Source: Nonomuraea coxensis DSM 45129 (lineage in GTDB: Bacteria > Actinomycetota > Actinomycetes > Streptosporangiales > Streptosporangiaceae). From it: 64,000 nucleotides of DNA. This document shows positions 47,898 to 57,436 of this stretch, in pieces (the first letter of the stretch is position 1; every line of letters starts with the position of its first letter). Under the pieces are notes generated by a model, which had not been told where the DNA came from, searched no databases, and was given only the letters and a program-made list of their open reading frames with translations. The DNA lies in contig NZ_CP068985.1 in the NCBI RefSeq assembly GCF_019397265.1, forward strand, positions 3,266,501 through 3,330,500, written 5' to 3'. The translations under genes and the position numbers were made by a program.

Positions 47898-49763
47898 GTG
47901 ATCCTTATCAGTGCTGGTTTGGTGCTCGCGGCGGTCGTGCTGCTGATCGCGGGCTTCGTACTGGCGAAGCCGTTCCTGATCATGTGGTCCATCGTGGTCA
48001 GCGTGCTGTCCGCGCTGTTCCTGGTGATCGGGGCGTTCCTGCGGCGACACGAGCTGTTCCCCGGTGGTGGGCGGGCCGCTGCACCGGCCACCCCCCCTCC
48101 CGCGGGGCTCATGCCGCCTCCGGGCTTGCCGTACAACCAGACCGGTCCTGTGGCTCACCAGCCCCCGCCCCAGACCCGCCCGCAGCCGCAGCCGCCGCAG
48201 CGGACGGTGACCCTTCCGGCCACCGGTCCGCGCCGCCCCCCGGCCGGCGGTGTCGCCCCGGACGCGATCGTGCTGGTGATCCCCGGCCGCAAGCGCTACC
48301 ACGTGGCCGGCTGCCGGCAGCTCGCCGGACGGGAGCACGAGGAGCTCACCCACGAGGAGGCACGCGAGGAGGGCTTCACGCCCTGCACGGCGTGCCTGCC
48401 CGACAACGCGCTCGGCGGACGGCAGCTCCCCCCTGCCGCCGATCCCGAGCCCGCAGCCGCCCCCGGCTCCGCGTCCGCCGCGGAGAGCCGGGCGGAGCCG
48501 CCCACGGCCCCCCACACCCCGCCCCCCGCACCACCCAGGCCCGGCCCCCAGGCCACCACCCCCGGCCCGCAGCCCGCCTCCGGCCCGCAGCCTGCCTCCG
48601 GCCCGCAGCCGGCTTCCGGCCCGAGGCCCGCAGCAGGTGGGCGGCCCGGCGGGGCGCCGCAGTCCGGCGCTGGACCGGCTGATCGCCGGGAGCCCGCCGG
48701 AGCGGAGTCCAAGGAGCCGAAGCCCGGCGAGGAGCCGGCGCCGGTCGCCGCCCATGAGGAAGGCGCCGCCGGATGGTTCGGCAGGCCGGCCGCCGCATCC
48801 GCGGGTCAGGCCGCCGCCAAGGGCCGCTCCTCCTCCGGGACAGGGCCGGACGACGAGCAGGGGGAGACGCAGACCTCCATCTTCCGGCCGCCGCCGTACG
48901 CGAGCCGGCCCCAGCCCGCGCCGACCGGCAAGGGCGAGAAGCCTGGCGCCCCGTCCGCGGAACCCACCGCCTCCGGCACGGAGCCGGCGTCCGAGGTCAC
49001 CGCCGCCGTGGGCAAGCCGGGCAAGCCCGCCGCCACGTCCGGTAAGCCCACTGCTTCCGGCAAGCCCGCTGCCACGCCGGGCGAGTCCACCGGCACCTCC
49101 TCAGGCGAGTCCGCCGCCACAGCGGGCAAGTCCACTGCCACGCCGGGTAAGCCCGGCGCCACCTCGGGCGAGTCCGTCGGTGCGCCCGGCAAGCCCGCCG
49201 CCGCCTCGGGCGAGTCCGGAAAGCCGACCGGCGCCTCGGGTGCGGGCGGTGCGACGTCCGGGGGTTCCGCAGGTGGCAAGACCGTGGCGCCGCCTGAGGA
49301 CGAGGCCGAACGCACCGACCCCGCGCTGCGCCCGCCAGGCGCTCCCGCCGGAGAGCCGAGCAGCAAGGCCGGCCGGCCTCAGGGAGCGGGTCAGCCCGAG
49401 CGGACGGGACGGGCCGGGCAGCCTGGCGACGACGAGGATGACGATGCGGGGCCGTCCACGGCGCCGCAGCCGCGCATCACGGCCGCGTCGGCGCGGCCCG
49501 AGCGGTCCGAGCGGGCGCGGGAGGATTCCGGATCTTCCCGGACCACCGTGTTCCCCGTCGCGGGGAAGCAGGAGCCCGAGGGGACGTCGGGTGCGGGCAA
49601 GGTCAAGGTCATCGTCGGCACGCGCCGCTACCACGACACCGACTGCCCGTTGATCAAGGGCGCGGGGGAGAGCGGCGTCGAGACGATGACGGCCGCCGCG
49701 GCGGAGGCGGCCGGGCTGACGAGCTGCTCGGTCTGCCGGCACGATCGCGAGACGGCGTCCTGA
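47898..49763 (+). CDS. Membrane protein with two Ada-like zinc-binding modules and a long repeat linker
   Basis: 621 residues; I know no named family for the whole. Two transmembrane helices fill residues 2-50. A Pro-rich stretch leads to module 1, RKRYHVAGC...FTPCTAC (H135, C139, C163, C166). A linker of about 400 residues is Pro/Ser/Gly/Ala-rich, with drifting repeats such as ATPGKP/ATSGES (49020-49260). Module 2 at the C-terminus has the same pattern, RRYHDTDC...LTSCSVC (H579, C583, C610, C613). YHxxxC with a later CxxC recalls the Ada/metal-binding treble clef. GTG 47898 starts it, 41 bases after divIVA, so co-expression is possible. Function unknown. Confidence 0.7.
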   Translation: MILISAGLVLAAVVLLIAGFVLAKPFLIMWSIVVSVLSALFLVIGAFLRRHELFPGGGRAAAPATPPPAGLMPPPGLPYNQTGPVAHQPPPQTRPQPQPPQRTVTLPATGPRRPPAGGVAPDAIVLVIPGRKRYHVAGCRQLAGREHEELTHEEAREEGFTPCTACLPDNALGGRQLPPAADPEPAAAPGSASAAESRAEPPTAPHTPPPAPPRPGPQATTPGPQPASGPQPASGPQPASGPRPAAGGRPGGAPQSGAGPADRREPAGAESKEPKPGEEPAPVAAHEEGAAGWFGRPAAASAGQAAAKGRSSSGTGPDDEQGETQTSIFRPPPYASRPQPAPTGKGEKPGAPSAEPTASGTEPASEVTAAVGKPGKPAATSGKPTASGKPAATPGESTGTSSGESAATAGKSTATPGKPGATSGESVGAPGKPAAASGESGKPTGASGAGGATSGGSAGGKTVAPPEDEAERTDPALRPPGAPAGEPSSKAGRPQGAGQPERTGRAGQPGDDEDDDAGPSTAPQPRITAASARPERSERAREDSGSSRTTVFPVAGKQEPEGTSGAGKVKVIVGTRRYHDTDCPLIKGAGESGVETMTAAAAEAAGLTSCSVCRHDRETAS

Positions 49764-49823
49764 TCGCTCCCGCCCGAACGCACGCCCCGCCAGGGATCTC
49801 CCCGCAGGAGCAGGCGGATACGG

Positions 49824-49859
49824 CGAACGCCCCCGGTCACACAGGACCGGGGGCGTTCG
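49824..49859. terminator. 15-bp perfect hairpin between convergent genes
   Basis: CGAACGCCCCCGGTC (49824-49838) pairs exactly with GACCGGGGGCGTTCG (49845-49859) around a six-base loop. It lies between the zinc-module protein gene (ends 49763, plus) and ileS (ends 49884, minus), so it can stop transcription from both directions. No U-tract. Confidence 0.85.
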
Positions 49860-49883
49860 GCGTAGAGAGGACCTTCGTCCGGG

Positions 49884-52800
49884 TCAGGCGCGGCGGAGCT
49901 GGAAGGTCAGGGACAGGTCGTCGTCCGTGTGGACCGGCAGGCCGTCGGCGGCGCCCTCTGTCACCGACGTCGCCAGCACCTCCTCCGCCACCACGCGCGG
50001 CTCCTCCCGCAGCGCGGCGGCGAGCTCCGGCGACGCGGCCGACCACCACAGCTCGATGCGGTCGGTGATCGACAGCCCGGTGGCCTTGCGGGCCTCCTGG
50101 ACCAGGCGGATGACCTCGCGCAGCAGGCCGGCGCGGCGGAGCTCGTCCGTGAGCTCCAGGTCCAGGGCGATGGTCTCGCCCGCGCCCGCGCCGATGGCGC
50201 CGGTCTCCACGGCCCAGCCGGCCTTCGGCTGCTCGTTGACGATCACGTCGTCGGGGCCGAGCATGATCTCGCCGAGCTCGTCCGCCTCGACCATGACCGT
50301 GCCGCCGGCGCGGATGGCGCGGGCCACGCGGGCCGGGTCGGCGGCGGTGACGGCGGCGGCCACCAGCTTCGTACGGGGCCCGAACCGCTTGCCCAGCGTC
50401 CGGAAGTTGGGCTTGACCGAGTAGGACACGAGATCGGCGCTGAAGCCCGACATGTCCTCCAGGGTGTGGACGTTGAGCTCGTCGGCCACCAGCCCCCGCA
50501 GCTCGCCCGGCAGCGACTGCCAGCCGTGCGCGCCGACCAGCGCCCGCCGCAGCGGCTGCCGCGTCTTGACGCCGGAGGAGGCGCGGGCCGAGCGGCCCAG
50601 CTCCACCAGCCGCCGCACCAGCGCCATCCGGTCGGACAGCGCCGGGTCGATGAGGTCCTGGCGCGCCTCCGGCCAGGACGTCAGGTGCACGGAGGAGGGG
50701 GCGTCGGCCGGGCGGAGGACGTCCCAGAGGTAGTCGGTGACGAACGGCGTGACGGGCGCCATCAGCCGCAGCACCGTCTCCAGGCACTCGTACAGGGTCG
50801 CGAAGGCGTCCTCGGAGCCCTGCCAGAAGCGGCGGCGCGAGCGGCGGACGTACCAGTTGGACAGGTCGTCGAGGAAGTCGGCGAGGCGGCGGCCGGCCCG
50901 CTGGGTGTCGTACTCGTCGAACGCGGCCGTGACCTCGGCGACCGTGCGGTGCAGCTCGGCGAGGGCCCACCGGTCGAGCAGCGGGCGCTCGGCGGCCGGG
51001 CTCGCCTCGGCCAGCCGGGCCGGGGTCCAGGACTCGGCGTTGGCGTAGAGGGTGAAGAACGACGAGGTGTTCCACAACGTCAGCAGGACCTTGCGGACGA
51101 TCTCCTCCAGGGCGTTGTGCCCCACGCGCCGGGCCGACCACGGCGAGCCGGAGCAGGCCATGAACCAGCGCAGCGCGTCGGCGCCGTGCTCGTCCATGAG
51201 CGGGATCGGCTCCAGGATGTTGCCGAGGTGCTTGCTCATCTTGCGGCCGTCCTCGGCGAGGATCAGGCCGAGGCAGAGCACGTTCTCGTAGGAGGACTGG
51301 CCGAAGACCAGCGTGCCGACGGCCATGAGGGAGTAGAACCAGCCGCGGGTCTGGTCGGTGGCCTCGCAGATGAACTGCGCCGGGTAGACGCCCTCGGGCT
51401 TGCCACGCTCGCCCCACTGCGCGAACGGCATCGAGCCGGAGTCGTACCAGGCGTCGATGACGTCGGGCACCCGCCGGGCCTCCCCGCCGCAGGACGGGCA
51501 GGGGAAGGTGATGTCGTCCACGAAGGGGCGGTGCGGGTCGAGCGCGGAGACGTCCTGCCCGGCCAGCGCGCCCAGCTCCTCCAGCGACCCGACGCACGTG
51601 ACGTGGCCGTCGTCCTCGCCGCACACCCACAGCGGCAGCGGCGTGCCCCAGTAGCGCGAGCGCGACAGCGACCAGTCGACGTTGTTGCGCAGCCACTCGC
51701 CGAAGCGGCCCCACTTGATCGTCTCGGGGTACCAGTTGGTGCCGGCGTTCTCGGCCAGCATCTGGTCCTTGACGGCGGTGGTGCGGATGTACCAGGACGG
51801 GAGCGCGTAGTAGAGCAGCGCCGTGTGGCAGCGCCAGCAGTGCGGGTAGCTGTGGTCGAAGTGGCCGCCGCGGTAGAGCAGGCCGCGGGCGCGCAGGTCG
51901 TTGGTCAGCTCCTCGTCGGCGTCCTTGAAGAACGTGCCGCCGACCATGGGGACGTCGTCGAGGAAGCGGCCGTCGGGGCCGATCGGGTTGACGACGGGCA
52001 TCTCGTAGCGCTTGATGACCGCCATGTCGTCGGCGCCGAAGGCGGGGGCCTGGTGGACCAGGCCGGTGCCGTCCTCGACGGTGACGTAGTCGCCGAGCAC
52101 GACGTAGTGGGCGCCGGGGATGTCGACCAGCTCGAACGGCCGCGCGTAGGGGGTGCGCTCCAGCTCGCGCCCGGTGTAGCGGGCGAGCTCGGTGGCGCCC
52201 TCGCCGAGGACCGACAGCAGCGGCTCGGCCACGACCAGGACCTCGCCGTCGGCGGTGCGCGCGGCGACGTAGGTGACGTCGGGGTGCACGGCGACGGCGG
52301 TGTTGGAGACCAGCGTCCACGGCGTCGTGGTCCAGATCAGCAGCGAGGCGTTCAGCTCGGCCAGCGGGCCGGACAGCACCGGCATGCGGACGTAGACCGA
52401 CGGGCTGGAGACGGTCTCGTACGCGCCGGGCTGGCCCATCTCGTGGTCGGACAGGCCGGTGCCGCAGCGCGGGCAGTAGGGCGTGATCCGGAAGTCGCGG
52501 AACAGCAGCCCCTTGTCGAAGACGACCTTCAGCGACCACCACACGGACTCGATGTAGGACGGGTCCATCGTCCGGTACGCCTGCGACAGGTCGATCCAGT
52601 AGCCCATCCGCTCGGTGAGCTGCTCGAAGGCGTCCACGTGCCGCAGCACCGACTCGCGGCACTTGGCGTTGAACTCGGCGATGCCGTACGTCTCGATGTC
52701 CCGCTTGCCGGAGAGGCCCAGCTCGCGCTCGACGCCCACCTCGACGGGCAGGCCGTGGCAGTCCCAGCCGGCCTTGCGCGGGACGCTGAAGCCGCGCATC

Positions 52801-53030
52801 GACTTGTAGCGGGGGAAGAGGTCCTTGAAGACGCGCGCCTCGACGTGGTGCACCCCGGGCAGGCCGTTGGCGGTGGGCGGGCCCTCGTAGAAGACCCACG
52901 ACGGGTTGCCCGCGTTCTGCTCCACGGAGCGCTCGAAGATCTTCCCGTCCCGCCAGCGGTCGAGGACCTCGCGCTCGAGCGCGGGCAGGTCGACCTGCGC
53001 GGGAAGAGGGCGGAAGGTTGGGGAAGACAT
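49884..53030 (-). CDS. ileS: Isoleucine-tRNA ligase
   Basis: About 1048 residues, the eukaryote-like long form common in actinobacteria. FYEGPPTANGLPGVHHV holds the HIGH-type motif. The CP1 editing domain includes LLIWTTTPWTLVSNTAVAVHP. DGRKMSKHLGN is the KMSKS motif, and an anticodon-binding domain with SYSVKPNFRTLGKRFGP follows. It charges tRNA-Ile and edits Val-AMP. Some enzymes of this long type are less sensitive to mupirocin; that cannot be judged here. ATG 53030 is chosen as the start, since homology begins a few residues later; GGAGG lies 11 bases upstream. The gene is controlled by the T-box leader. Confidence 0.96.
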   Translation of the reverse strand: MSSPTFRPLPAQVDLPALEREVLDRWRDGKIFERSVEQNAGNPSWVFYEGPPTANGLPGVHHVEARVFKDLFPRYKSMRGFSVPRKAGWDCHGLPVEVGVERELGLSGKRDIETYGIAEFNAKCRESVLRHVDAFEQLTERMGYWIDLSQAYRTMDPSYIESVWWSLKVVFDKGLLFRDFRITPYCPRCGTGLSDHEMGQPGAYETVSSPSVYVRMPVLSGPLAELNASLLIWTTTPWTLVSNTAVAVHPDVTYVAARTADGEVLVVAEPLLSVLGEGATELARYTGRELERTPYARPFELVDIPGAHYVVLGDYVTVEDGTGLVHQAPAFGADDMAVIKRYEMPVVNPIGPDGRFLDDVPMVGGTFFKDADEELTNDLRARGLLYRGGHFDHSYPHCWRCHTALLYYALPSWYIRTTAVKDQMLAENAGTNWYPETIKWGRFGEWLRNNVDWSLSRSRYWGTPLPLWVCGEDDGHVTCVGSLEELGALAGQDVSALDPHRPFVDDITFPCPSCGGEARRVPDVIDAWYDSGSMPFAQWGERGKPEGVYPAQFICEATDQTRGWFYSLMAVGTLVFGQSSYENVLCLGLILAEDGRKMSKHLGNILEPIPLMDEHGADALRWFMACSGSPWSARRVGHNALEEIVRKVLLTLWNTSSFFTLYANAESWTPARLAEASPAAERPLLDRWALAELHRTVAEVTAAFDEYDTQRAGRRLADFLDDLSNWYVRRSRRRFWQGSEDAFATLYECLETVLRLMAPVTPFVTDYLWDVLRPADAPSSVHLTSWPEARQDLIDPALSDRMALVRRLVELGRSARASSGVKTRQPLRRALVGAHGWQSLPGELRGLVADELNVHTLEDMSGFSADLVSYSVKPNFRTLGKRFGPRTKLVAAAVTAADPARVARAIRAGGTVMVEADELGEIMLGPDDVIVNEQPKAGWAVETGAIGAGAGETIALDLELTDELRRAGLLREVIRLVQEARKATGLSITDRIELWWSAASPELAAALREEPRVVAEEVLATSVTEGAADGLPVHTDDDLSLTFQLRRA

Positions 53031-53074
53031 CTCGGGCGTGACCTCCACGCTTGATCGGCCGGTTGGGCGAGCGT

Positions 53075-53245
53075 GAAGGGACGAAGCCGTGCGGCTCCGC
53101 GGTACCACCCTTCTTGACCCCGCCCGCGGGCGGAGCCCTCTTCGTTGTGTGTGCTGCCGGGTCTAGTGAGCTCGGGACGAGCCGTTCTTCCGGCGGCTCC
53201 GGGGTGATATCCCTCACATTCGGGGCCCCATCAACGCCTTGCAGT
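53075..53245 (-). promoter_or_regulatory. T-box riboswitch of ileS (isoleucine)
   Basis: On the minus strand the leader contains the T-box core AAGAAGGGTGGTACCGCGG (53097-53115), which pairs with the CCA end of uncharged tRNA. Further upstream is GGGATATCACCCC (around 53201-53213), whose ATC (53206-53208) would be the isoleucine specifier codon facing the GAU anticodon. Downstream, GGCTTCGTCCC can pair with part of the core. No U-tract terminator follows, which fits the translational type known for actinobacterial ileS T-boxes. TTGACG at 53270-53275 (minus) may be the -35 of the promoter. Confidence 0.93.
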
Positions 53246-53432
53246 CTCAAATCGTAACGCAGAGTCGGCGTCAAGGCTTCCACGTTTCGCGGCGGCGTCC
53301 GCGGACACCGGCCCGCCAAGTCGGTACGGAACCCGTAAACACCGACAAAGTTGTGGGAATGGACGCTGTCGTGGAGGAGTTAGATGCGCGAGGCGGGATA
53401 GTACGGGAGAGGTAAACCGTCCGGCGGGTCGT

Positions 53433-53461
53433 TTGTCGTTCCGTTATCAGGATCCTAAGCT
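53433..53461 (+). promoter_or_regulatory. Promoter of the DksA/TraR-type gene
   Basis: TTGTCG (53433-53438) and TAAGCT (53456-53461) are separated by exactly 17 bases, a good housekeeping-type promoter. The start would be near 53468, giving a leader of about 34 bases with GGAGG at 53491-53495 before ATG 53502. Between here and the ileS leader (53280-53432) nothing else is evident. Confidence 0.6.
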
Positions 53462-53501
53462 GCCCGCACCCTATGGCCTTGATCAGCAATGGAGGCAACC
53501 C

Positions 53502-53891
53502 ATGGCGGCAGTCACGCAGACCGCTACACCGTCGATGTGGTCGGACGAGGAGCTGGCCGAGGTACGCGACAGTCTCCAGCAGGAGATCGACGAGCTGGAG
53601 GCGGACATCCTCCGGCACGAGAGCGAGATAGCCTCGGGTGAGATCACCCAGGGAGCCGGGGACGACCAGGCGGACGCCGGAGCCAAGACGTACGAGCGGG
53701 AACGCGAGATCGCCCTTACCCTGAATGCGCGCGACCTGGTCGCGCAGAACGAACGTGCGATCGCCAGGATCGACGCAGGGACCTATGGAGTGTGCGAATC
53801 GTGCCACAAGCCGATCGGCAAGGAGCGCCTGCAGGCGTTCCCGAGGGCGACGCTGTGCGTGGCCTGCAAGCAGAAGGAGGAGCGCCGCTAG
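53502..53891 (+). CDS. DksA/TraR-family zinc finger protein
   Basis: 129 residues. A coiled-coil hairpin (about 10-85, DEELAEVRDSLQQEIDELEADILRHE... ) precedes a C-terminal four-cysteine zinc finger [26 protein letters not shown]. DksA/TraR proteins enter the RNA polymerase secondary channel or act as small regulators. ATG 53502 has GGAGG six bases upstream. The end overlaps the start of lspA by 37 bases. In actinomycetes this gene commonly precedes lspA. Confidence 0.92.
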   Translation: MAAVTQTATPSMWSDEELAEVRDSLQQEIDELEADILRHESEIASGEITQGAGDDQADAGAKTYEREREIALTLNARDLVAQNERAIARIDAGTYGVCESCHKPIGKERLQAFPRATLCVACKQKEERR

Positions 53892-54499
53892 GCCGACCTC
53901 GCCGTCGCCGCCTGGTCGCGCTCCTCGTCGTGCTGTCGGCCGTGATCTACACGGCCGACCTCATCACCAAGACGGTGGTGCTGCGGACGCTTGAGGGCCA
54001 GGCACCGCTGGTCGTCATCCAGGACGTCCTGCAGTTCCGGGTGATCTTCAACTCCGGTGCCGCGTTCAGCATCGGCACCGGGATGACCTTCATCTTCACG
54101 CTGATCGCCGCCGGCGTGGTGGTGGCGATCATCCGTACCGCGCGCAAGCTGGGCAGCCGGGCGTGGGCCGTCACGCTCGGCCTGCTGCTCGGCGGCGCCC
54201 TCGGCAACCTCACCGACCGGCTGCTGCGCTACCCGTCGGGGTTCGGGCGGCCGACGCAGCTCCAGGGGCACGTGGTCGACTTCATCGAGGTGCTGCCCGG
54301 CCACTTCCCCGTCATCGACTACTTCCCGGTCTTCAACATCGCCGACTCCGCCATCGTCTGCGGCGGCATCCTGGCGGTGCTGCTGGCCTGGCGGAACGTC
54401 CAGATCGACGGGACCAGGGAGGACGCCGGCCAGGCGAAGGCGGACGCCGGCCGGGCGAAGACGGCGGACGGCGGCAAGGAGGCGGGCGCGAGTGAGTGA
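53855..54499 (+). CDS. lspA: Lipoprotein signal peptidase (signal peptidase II)
   Basis: About 214 residues with four transmembrane helices. The two catalytic aspartates are in [13 protein letters not shown] and [13 protein letters not shown], and the conserved [11 protein letters not shown] lies between helices 1 and 2. It cleaves lipoprotein signal peptides after diacylglyceryl transfer and is the globomycin target. The start is uncertain: GTG 53855 inside the dksA-like gene gives a 20-residue basic lead before helix 1. The tail (about 190-214) is rich in Ala/Lys/Asp/Gly. The stop overlaps the next gene by eight bases. Confidence 0.93.
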   Translation: MRGLQAEGGAPLGRPRRRRLVALLVVLSAVIYTADLITKTVVLRTLEGQAPLVVIQDVLQFRVIFNSGAAFSIGTGMTFIFTLIAAGVVVAIIRTARKLGSRAWAVTLGLLLGGALGNLTDRLLRYPSGFGRPTQLQGHVVDFIEVLPGHFPVIDYFPVFNIADSAIVCGGILAVLLAWRNVQIDGTREDAGQAKADAGRAKTADGGKEAGASE

Positions 54500-55421
54500 G
54501 CAGCGCAGCCTGCCGGTGCCCGACGGCCTGGAGGGCGAGCGGCTCGACGCCGCGCTCTCGCGGCTGTTCGGCTTCTCCCGCACCCGGGCCGCCGACCTGA
54601 TCGCCGGCGGCGACGTGCTGGTCGACGGCCGGCAGCCGGCCAAGTCGGACCGCGTGCACGGAGGCGCGTGGCTGGAGGTCACCCTGCCGCCGCCGGTCAC
54701 CACGCCCATGCCCGTGGCCGAGCCGGTGCCCGGCATGACCATCGTGTACGAGGACGACGACATCATCGTGGTCAACAAGCCCATCGGCGTCGCCGCCCAC
54801 CCCACCGTCGGCTGGACCGGCCCCACGGTCATCGGCGGGCTGCTCGGGGCCGGGCACACCATCGCCACCAGCGGCGCCGCCGAGCGCCAGGGCATCGTGC
54901 ACCGCCTCGACGCCAACACCACCGGGGCCATGGTCGTCGCCAAGAGCGAGCACGCCTACTCCCACCTCAAGCGCGCCTTCAAGGAGCGCACGGTCGACAA
55001 GCGCTACCACGCGCTGGTCCAGGGGCATCCCGACCCGTTCCGCGGCACGGTGGACGCGCCCATCGACCGCCACCCGTCGGGCGACGGCCGCTTCGCCGTG
55101 GTGGCCGGCGGCAAGCCGTCCGTCACCCACTACGACACGATCGAGGCGTTCCGGGCCGCGTCGCTGCTGGACATCAAGCTGGAGACCGGGCGTACCCACC
55201 AGATCCGGGTGCACATGTCCGCCCTGCGGCATCCGTGCGTCGGGGACCTGCTCTACGGCGCCGACCCGACGCTCGCCGCCCGGCTCGGGGTGACCCGGCA
55301 GTGGCTGCACGCGGTGGCGCTCGGGTTCGAGCATCCGTCCACGGGGGAGTGGATGTCGTTCAGCACCGACTATCCGGCCGATCTGCAGAAGGCGCTCGAC
55401 ATGGTGCGCGAGGAGTCCTGA
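54492..55421 (+). CDS. RluA/RluD-family pseudouridine synthase
   Basis: 309 residues. The N-terminal S4-like domain ([32 protein letters not shown]) is followed by a catalytic domain: [13 protein letters not shown], the active-site [17 protein letters not shown] with the catalytic Asp, then KRYHALVQG and [22 protein letters not shown]. RluD isomerises uridines in helix 69 of 23S rRNA. The target here is assumed by family and gene order after lspA. GTG 54492 lies within the lspA 3' end. Confidence 0.93.
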   Translation: MSEQRSLPVPDGLEGERLDAALSRLFGFSRTRAADLIAGGDVLVDGRQPAKSDRVHGGAWLEVTLPPPVTTPMPVAEPVPGMTIVYEDDDIIVVNKPIGVAAHPTVGWTGPTVIGGLLGAGHTIATSGAAERQGIVHRLDANTTGAMVVAKSEHAYSHLKRAFKERTVDKRYHALVQGHPDPFRGTVDAPIDRHPSGDGRFAVVAGGKPSVTHYDTIEAFRAASLLDIKLETGRTHQIRVHMSALRHPCVGDLLYGADPTLAARLGVTRQWLHAVALGFEHPSTGEWMSFSTDYPADLQKALDMVREES

Positions 55422-55461
55422 GGGGCGGTCCCGCCGGCCCTCGGCCGCTCTCGCCCCCGGG

Positions 55462-57108
55462 TCACTGTGAGCCCTCGATCACGCCGCCCGTGTCCTCGTC
55501 GTCGGACGGCTTGTCGTCCTTCGCGCCGTCGTCCTCGGCGTCGTCGTTCTTGGCTCCGGTGTCCCGCTTCTTCTCCTCGCCGTCGGCCGGGGCCGGAGAC
55601 CTGGCCGGGGTCTTCTTCTGGCTCGGGCGGCCGCCGGTGGGGGAGGGCGTGCCCTCCGGTGAACGCCGGGGCACGGGGGCCTCGCCGGTCCGCTGGGACG
55701 GCGGCTCCGTCTCCTCCGGGCGGGCCTCCTCGGAAGAGGGCCGTGACGAGGACTCGGTGACGACCGCCGGCTGCGTGGGCGACGAGGGGCGCGACGAGTC
55801 GGACGCGCGGCTCGACCACCAGGCCGCCCCGCCGGTGATCGCGGCCACCAGGACCGCACCCCCGGCGAGCGCCGCCAGCGCCACCCCGCGCCGCCGCCTC
55901 CCCGCGCCCCCCGCCGCTCCGCTGCCCGCACCGGCCGGTCCGATGCCTGCACCCGCCGCTCGGGGGTCAGCGCCCGTGGGGCCTGCGCCCGTCGGTCCTG
56001 CGTTGGTCCATCCTGCGCCTGCTGGTCCTGCTTCCGTTGCTCTCGCGGCGGTTGCCGGCGGGCCGGCGCTCGGCGCTCGCGTTCCCCCGGCTGCGGCGGC
56101 GCCTGCTGTGGTGCCTGGTCCGGCGGTGTCTGGTGCGGGGGCGTGACCGCTGGACGGGTGCGGTCCCGCTGGGACCGTACCGGCTGCCGCGCCCGTCGCC
56201 TCGCCGGGGCCCGCGGGGATCGTGCCGCCCGGGACGGCGGTGGGCATGATCTTGGTGGCTGAGACCGGGCCGGCCGCGTCCGGGGAGCCGCCCATGAGGA
56301 TCGTGGTGAGGCGCCGTTCGGCCTCGTCCAGGGTCATGCGTTCGGCCGGGTTCTTGCGCAGCAGCCCGCTCAGCACCGGGGCGAGCACCCCCGCGCGGGC
56401 CGCCGGCTCCGGCTCGGCGTGCATGACCGCGCCCAGCGTGGTGAGGGGGTTGGTGCGCTGGAAGGGGGAGTGGCCCTCGACGGCCTGGTAGAGCGTGACG
56501 CCTAACGACCACAGGTCCGACGCGGCCGAGGCGCGCCCGCCCGCCGCCCGCTCGGGCGCGATGAAGGCGGGCGTCCCGATGAGGACCCCCGTCCGGGTGA
56601 CGGTGCTGTCGTCCTCGGTCGTGGCGATGCCGAAGTCGGTCAGCACGGTACGGCCGTCCTCGGCGAGCAGCACGTTGTCCGGTTTCACGTCCCGGTGCAG
56701 CACCCCGGCGGCGTGCGCGGCGCGCAACGCCTGGAGCAGGTGCACGCCGATCCTCGCGGTGTCGTACGGCTCCAGCGGCCCGTCCTCGCGGATCGCCTCG
56801 CCGAGCGTGCGGGAGCGTACGAGCTGCATGACGATCCAGGGGTGCCCGTCCTCCTCCAGGACGTCGTACACGGTGGCCACGCCCGGATGCGCCACCCGGC
56901 CGGCCGCCCTGGCCTCGCGGAACGTGCGCCGGGCGAACACCTCGCGTTCCGGCCCCGTCAGGTCGGGCGGGGGCACGACCTCCTTGACCGCCACGTCCCG
57001 GCCCAGCACCTCGTCATGTGCCTGCCAGACCTTGCCCATGCCGCCCTTGCCGATCGCCTTGAGCAGCCGATATCTCCCGCCGACCGTCACCGCCGCTGAA
57101 TCGGACAT
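55462..57108 (-). CDS. Receptor-type Ser/Thr protein kinase (first of three)
   Basis: 548 residues. The kinase domain (10-270) is complete: GKGGMGKVWQAHD, VAVKEV, HRDVKPDNVLL, LTDFGIATTED, GTPAFIAPERA and DLWSLGVTLYQAVEG. A Gly/Ala/Pro-rich juxtamembrane region (about 285-420) is followed by a transmembrane helix (near 425-445) and a short, strongly charged, Ser/Glu/Asp/Lys-rich outer tail with no folded domain visible. It probably lacks the sensor domain seen in the two kinases at 58985-62507. Only nine bases separate its ATG from the azlD stop, so it may be the last gene of the azlC-azlD-kinase operon. Confidence 0.92.
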   Translation of the reverse strand: MSDSAAVTVGGRYRLLKAIGKGGMGKVWQAHDEVLGRDVAVKEVVPPPDLTGPEREVFARRTFREARAAGRVAHPGVATVYDVLEEDGHPWIVMQLVRSRTLGEAIREDGPLEPYDTARIGVHLLQALRAAHAAGVLHRDVKPDNVLLAEDGRTVLTDFGIATTEDDSTVTRTGVLIGTPAFIAPERAAGGRASAASDLWSLGVTLYQAVEGHSPFQRTNPLTTLGAVMHAEPEPAARAGVLAPVLSGLLRKNPAERMTLDEAERRLTTILMGGSPDAAGPVSATKIMPTAVPGGTIPAGPGEATGAAAGTVPAGPHPSSGHAPAPDTAGPGTTAGAAAAGGTRAPSAGPPATAARATEAGPAGAGWTNAGPTGAGPTGADPRAAGAGIGPAGAGSGAAGGAGRRRRGVALAALAGGAVLVAAITGGAAWWSSRASDSSRPSSPTQPAVVTESSSRPSSEEARPEETEPPSQRTGEAPVPRRSPEGTPSPTGGRPSQKKTPARSPAPADGEEKKRDTGAKNDDAEDDGAKDDKPSDDEDTGGVIEGSQ

Positions 57109-57117
57109 GCACCGCGA

Positions 57118-57429
57118 CTACCCCAGAAGCAGCCGGGCAAGCGCGGTCACCGCCGCCGCGCCGAACAGCACGACGAGGAACGGCGCCCGCAGCAGCAGCG
57201 CGACCACCGCCGCGGCGAGCCCCGCCGTCCGGGCCGGGTCGAAGTGCGCCTCGCCCGCCTCCGTGAACGTCTGCACCGCGATCAGCGCGGCCAGCAGCGC
57301 CACCGGCACCAGCTCGGCGAACCTGCGTACCACGGGATGGTCCAGCACCCGCTGCGGCGCGGCCAGCCCCGCGAGCTTCAGCGCGTAGCAGCCGGCGCAC
57401 AGGGCGGCGATCGCCCACCACAACGTCAT
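57118..57429 (-). CDS. azlD: AzlD-family branched-chain amino acid exporter subunit
   Basis: 103 residues, three to four transmembrane helices. It has AzlD marks: CYALKLAGLAAPQRVLDHPVVRRFAELVPVALLAALIAVQTF. AzlD works with AzlC to export branched-chain amino acids and analogues. The azlC gene ends seven bases upstream, so they form an operon. Confidence 0.88.
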   Translation of the reverse strand: MTLWWAIAALCAGCYALKLAGLAAPQRVLDHPVVRRFAELVPVALLAALIAVQTFTEAGEAHFDPARTAGLAAAVVALLLRAPFLVVLFGAAAVTALARLLLG

Positions 57430-57436
57430 CGCCGCC

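Noticed and set aside
49837..53319. A 1160-codon open frame overlapping ileS on the same strand
   Set aside because: It is an alternative frame of ileS in GC-rich DNA; the translation is Arg/Gly/Pro-rich with no domain, whereas the ileS frame shows all synthetase motifs.
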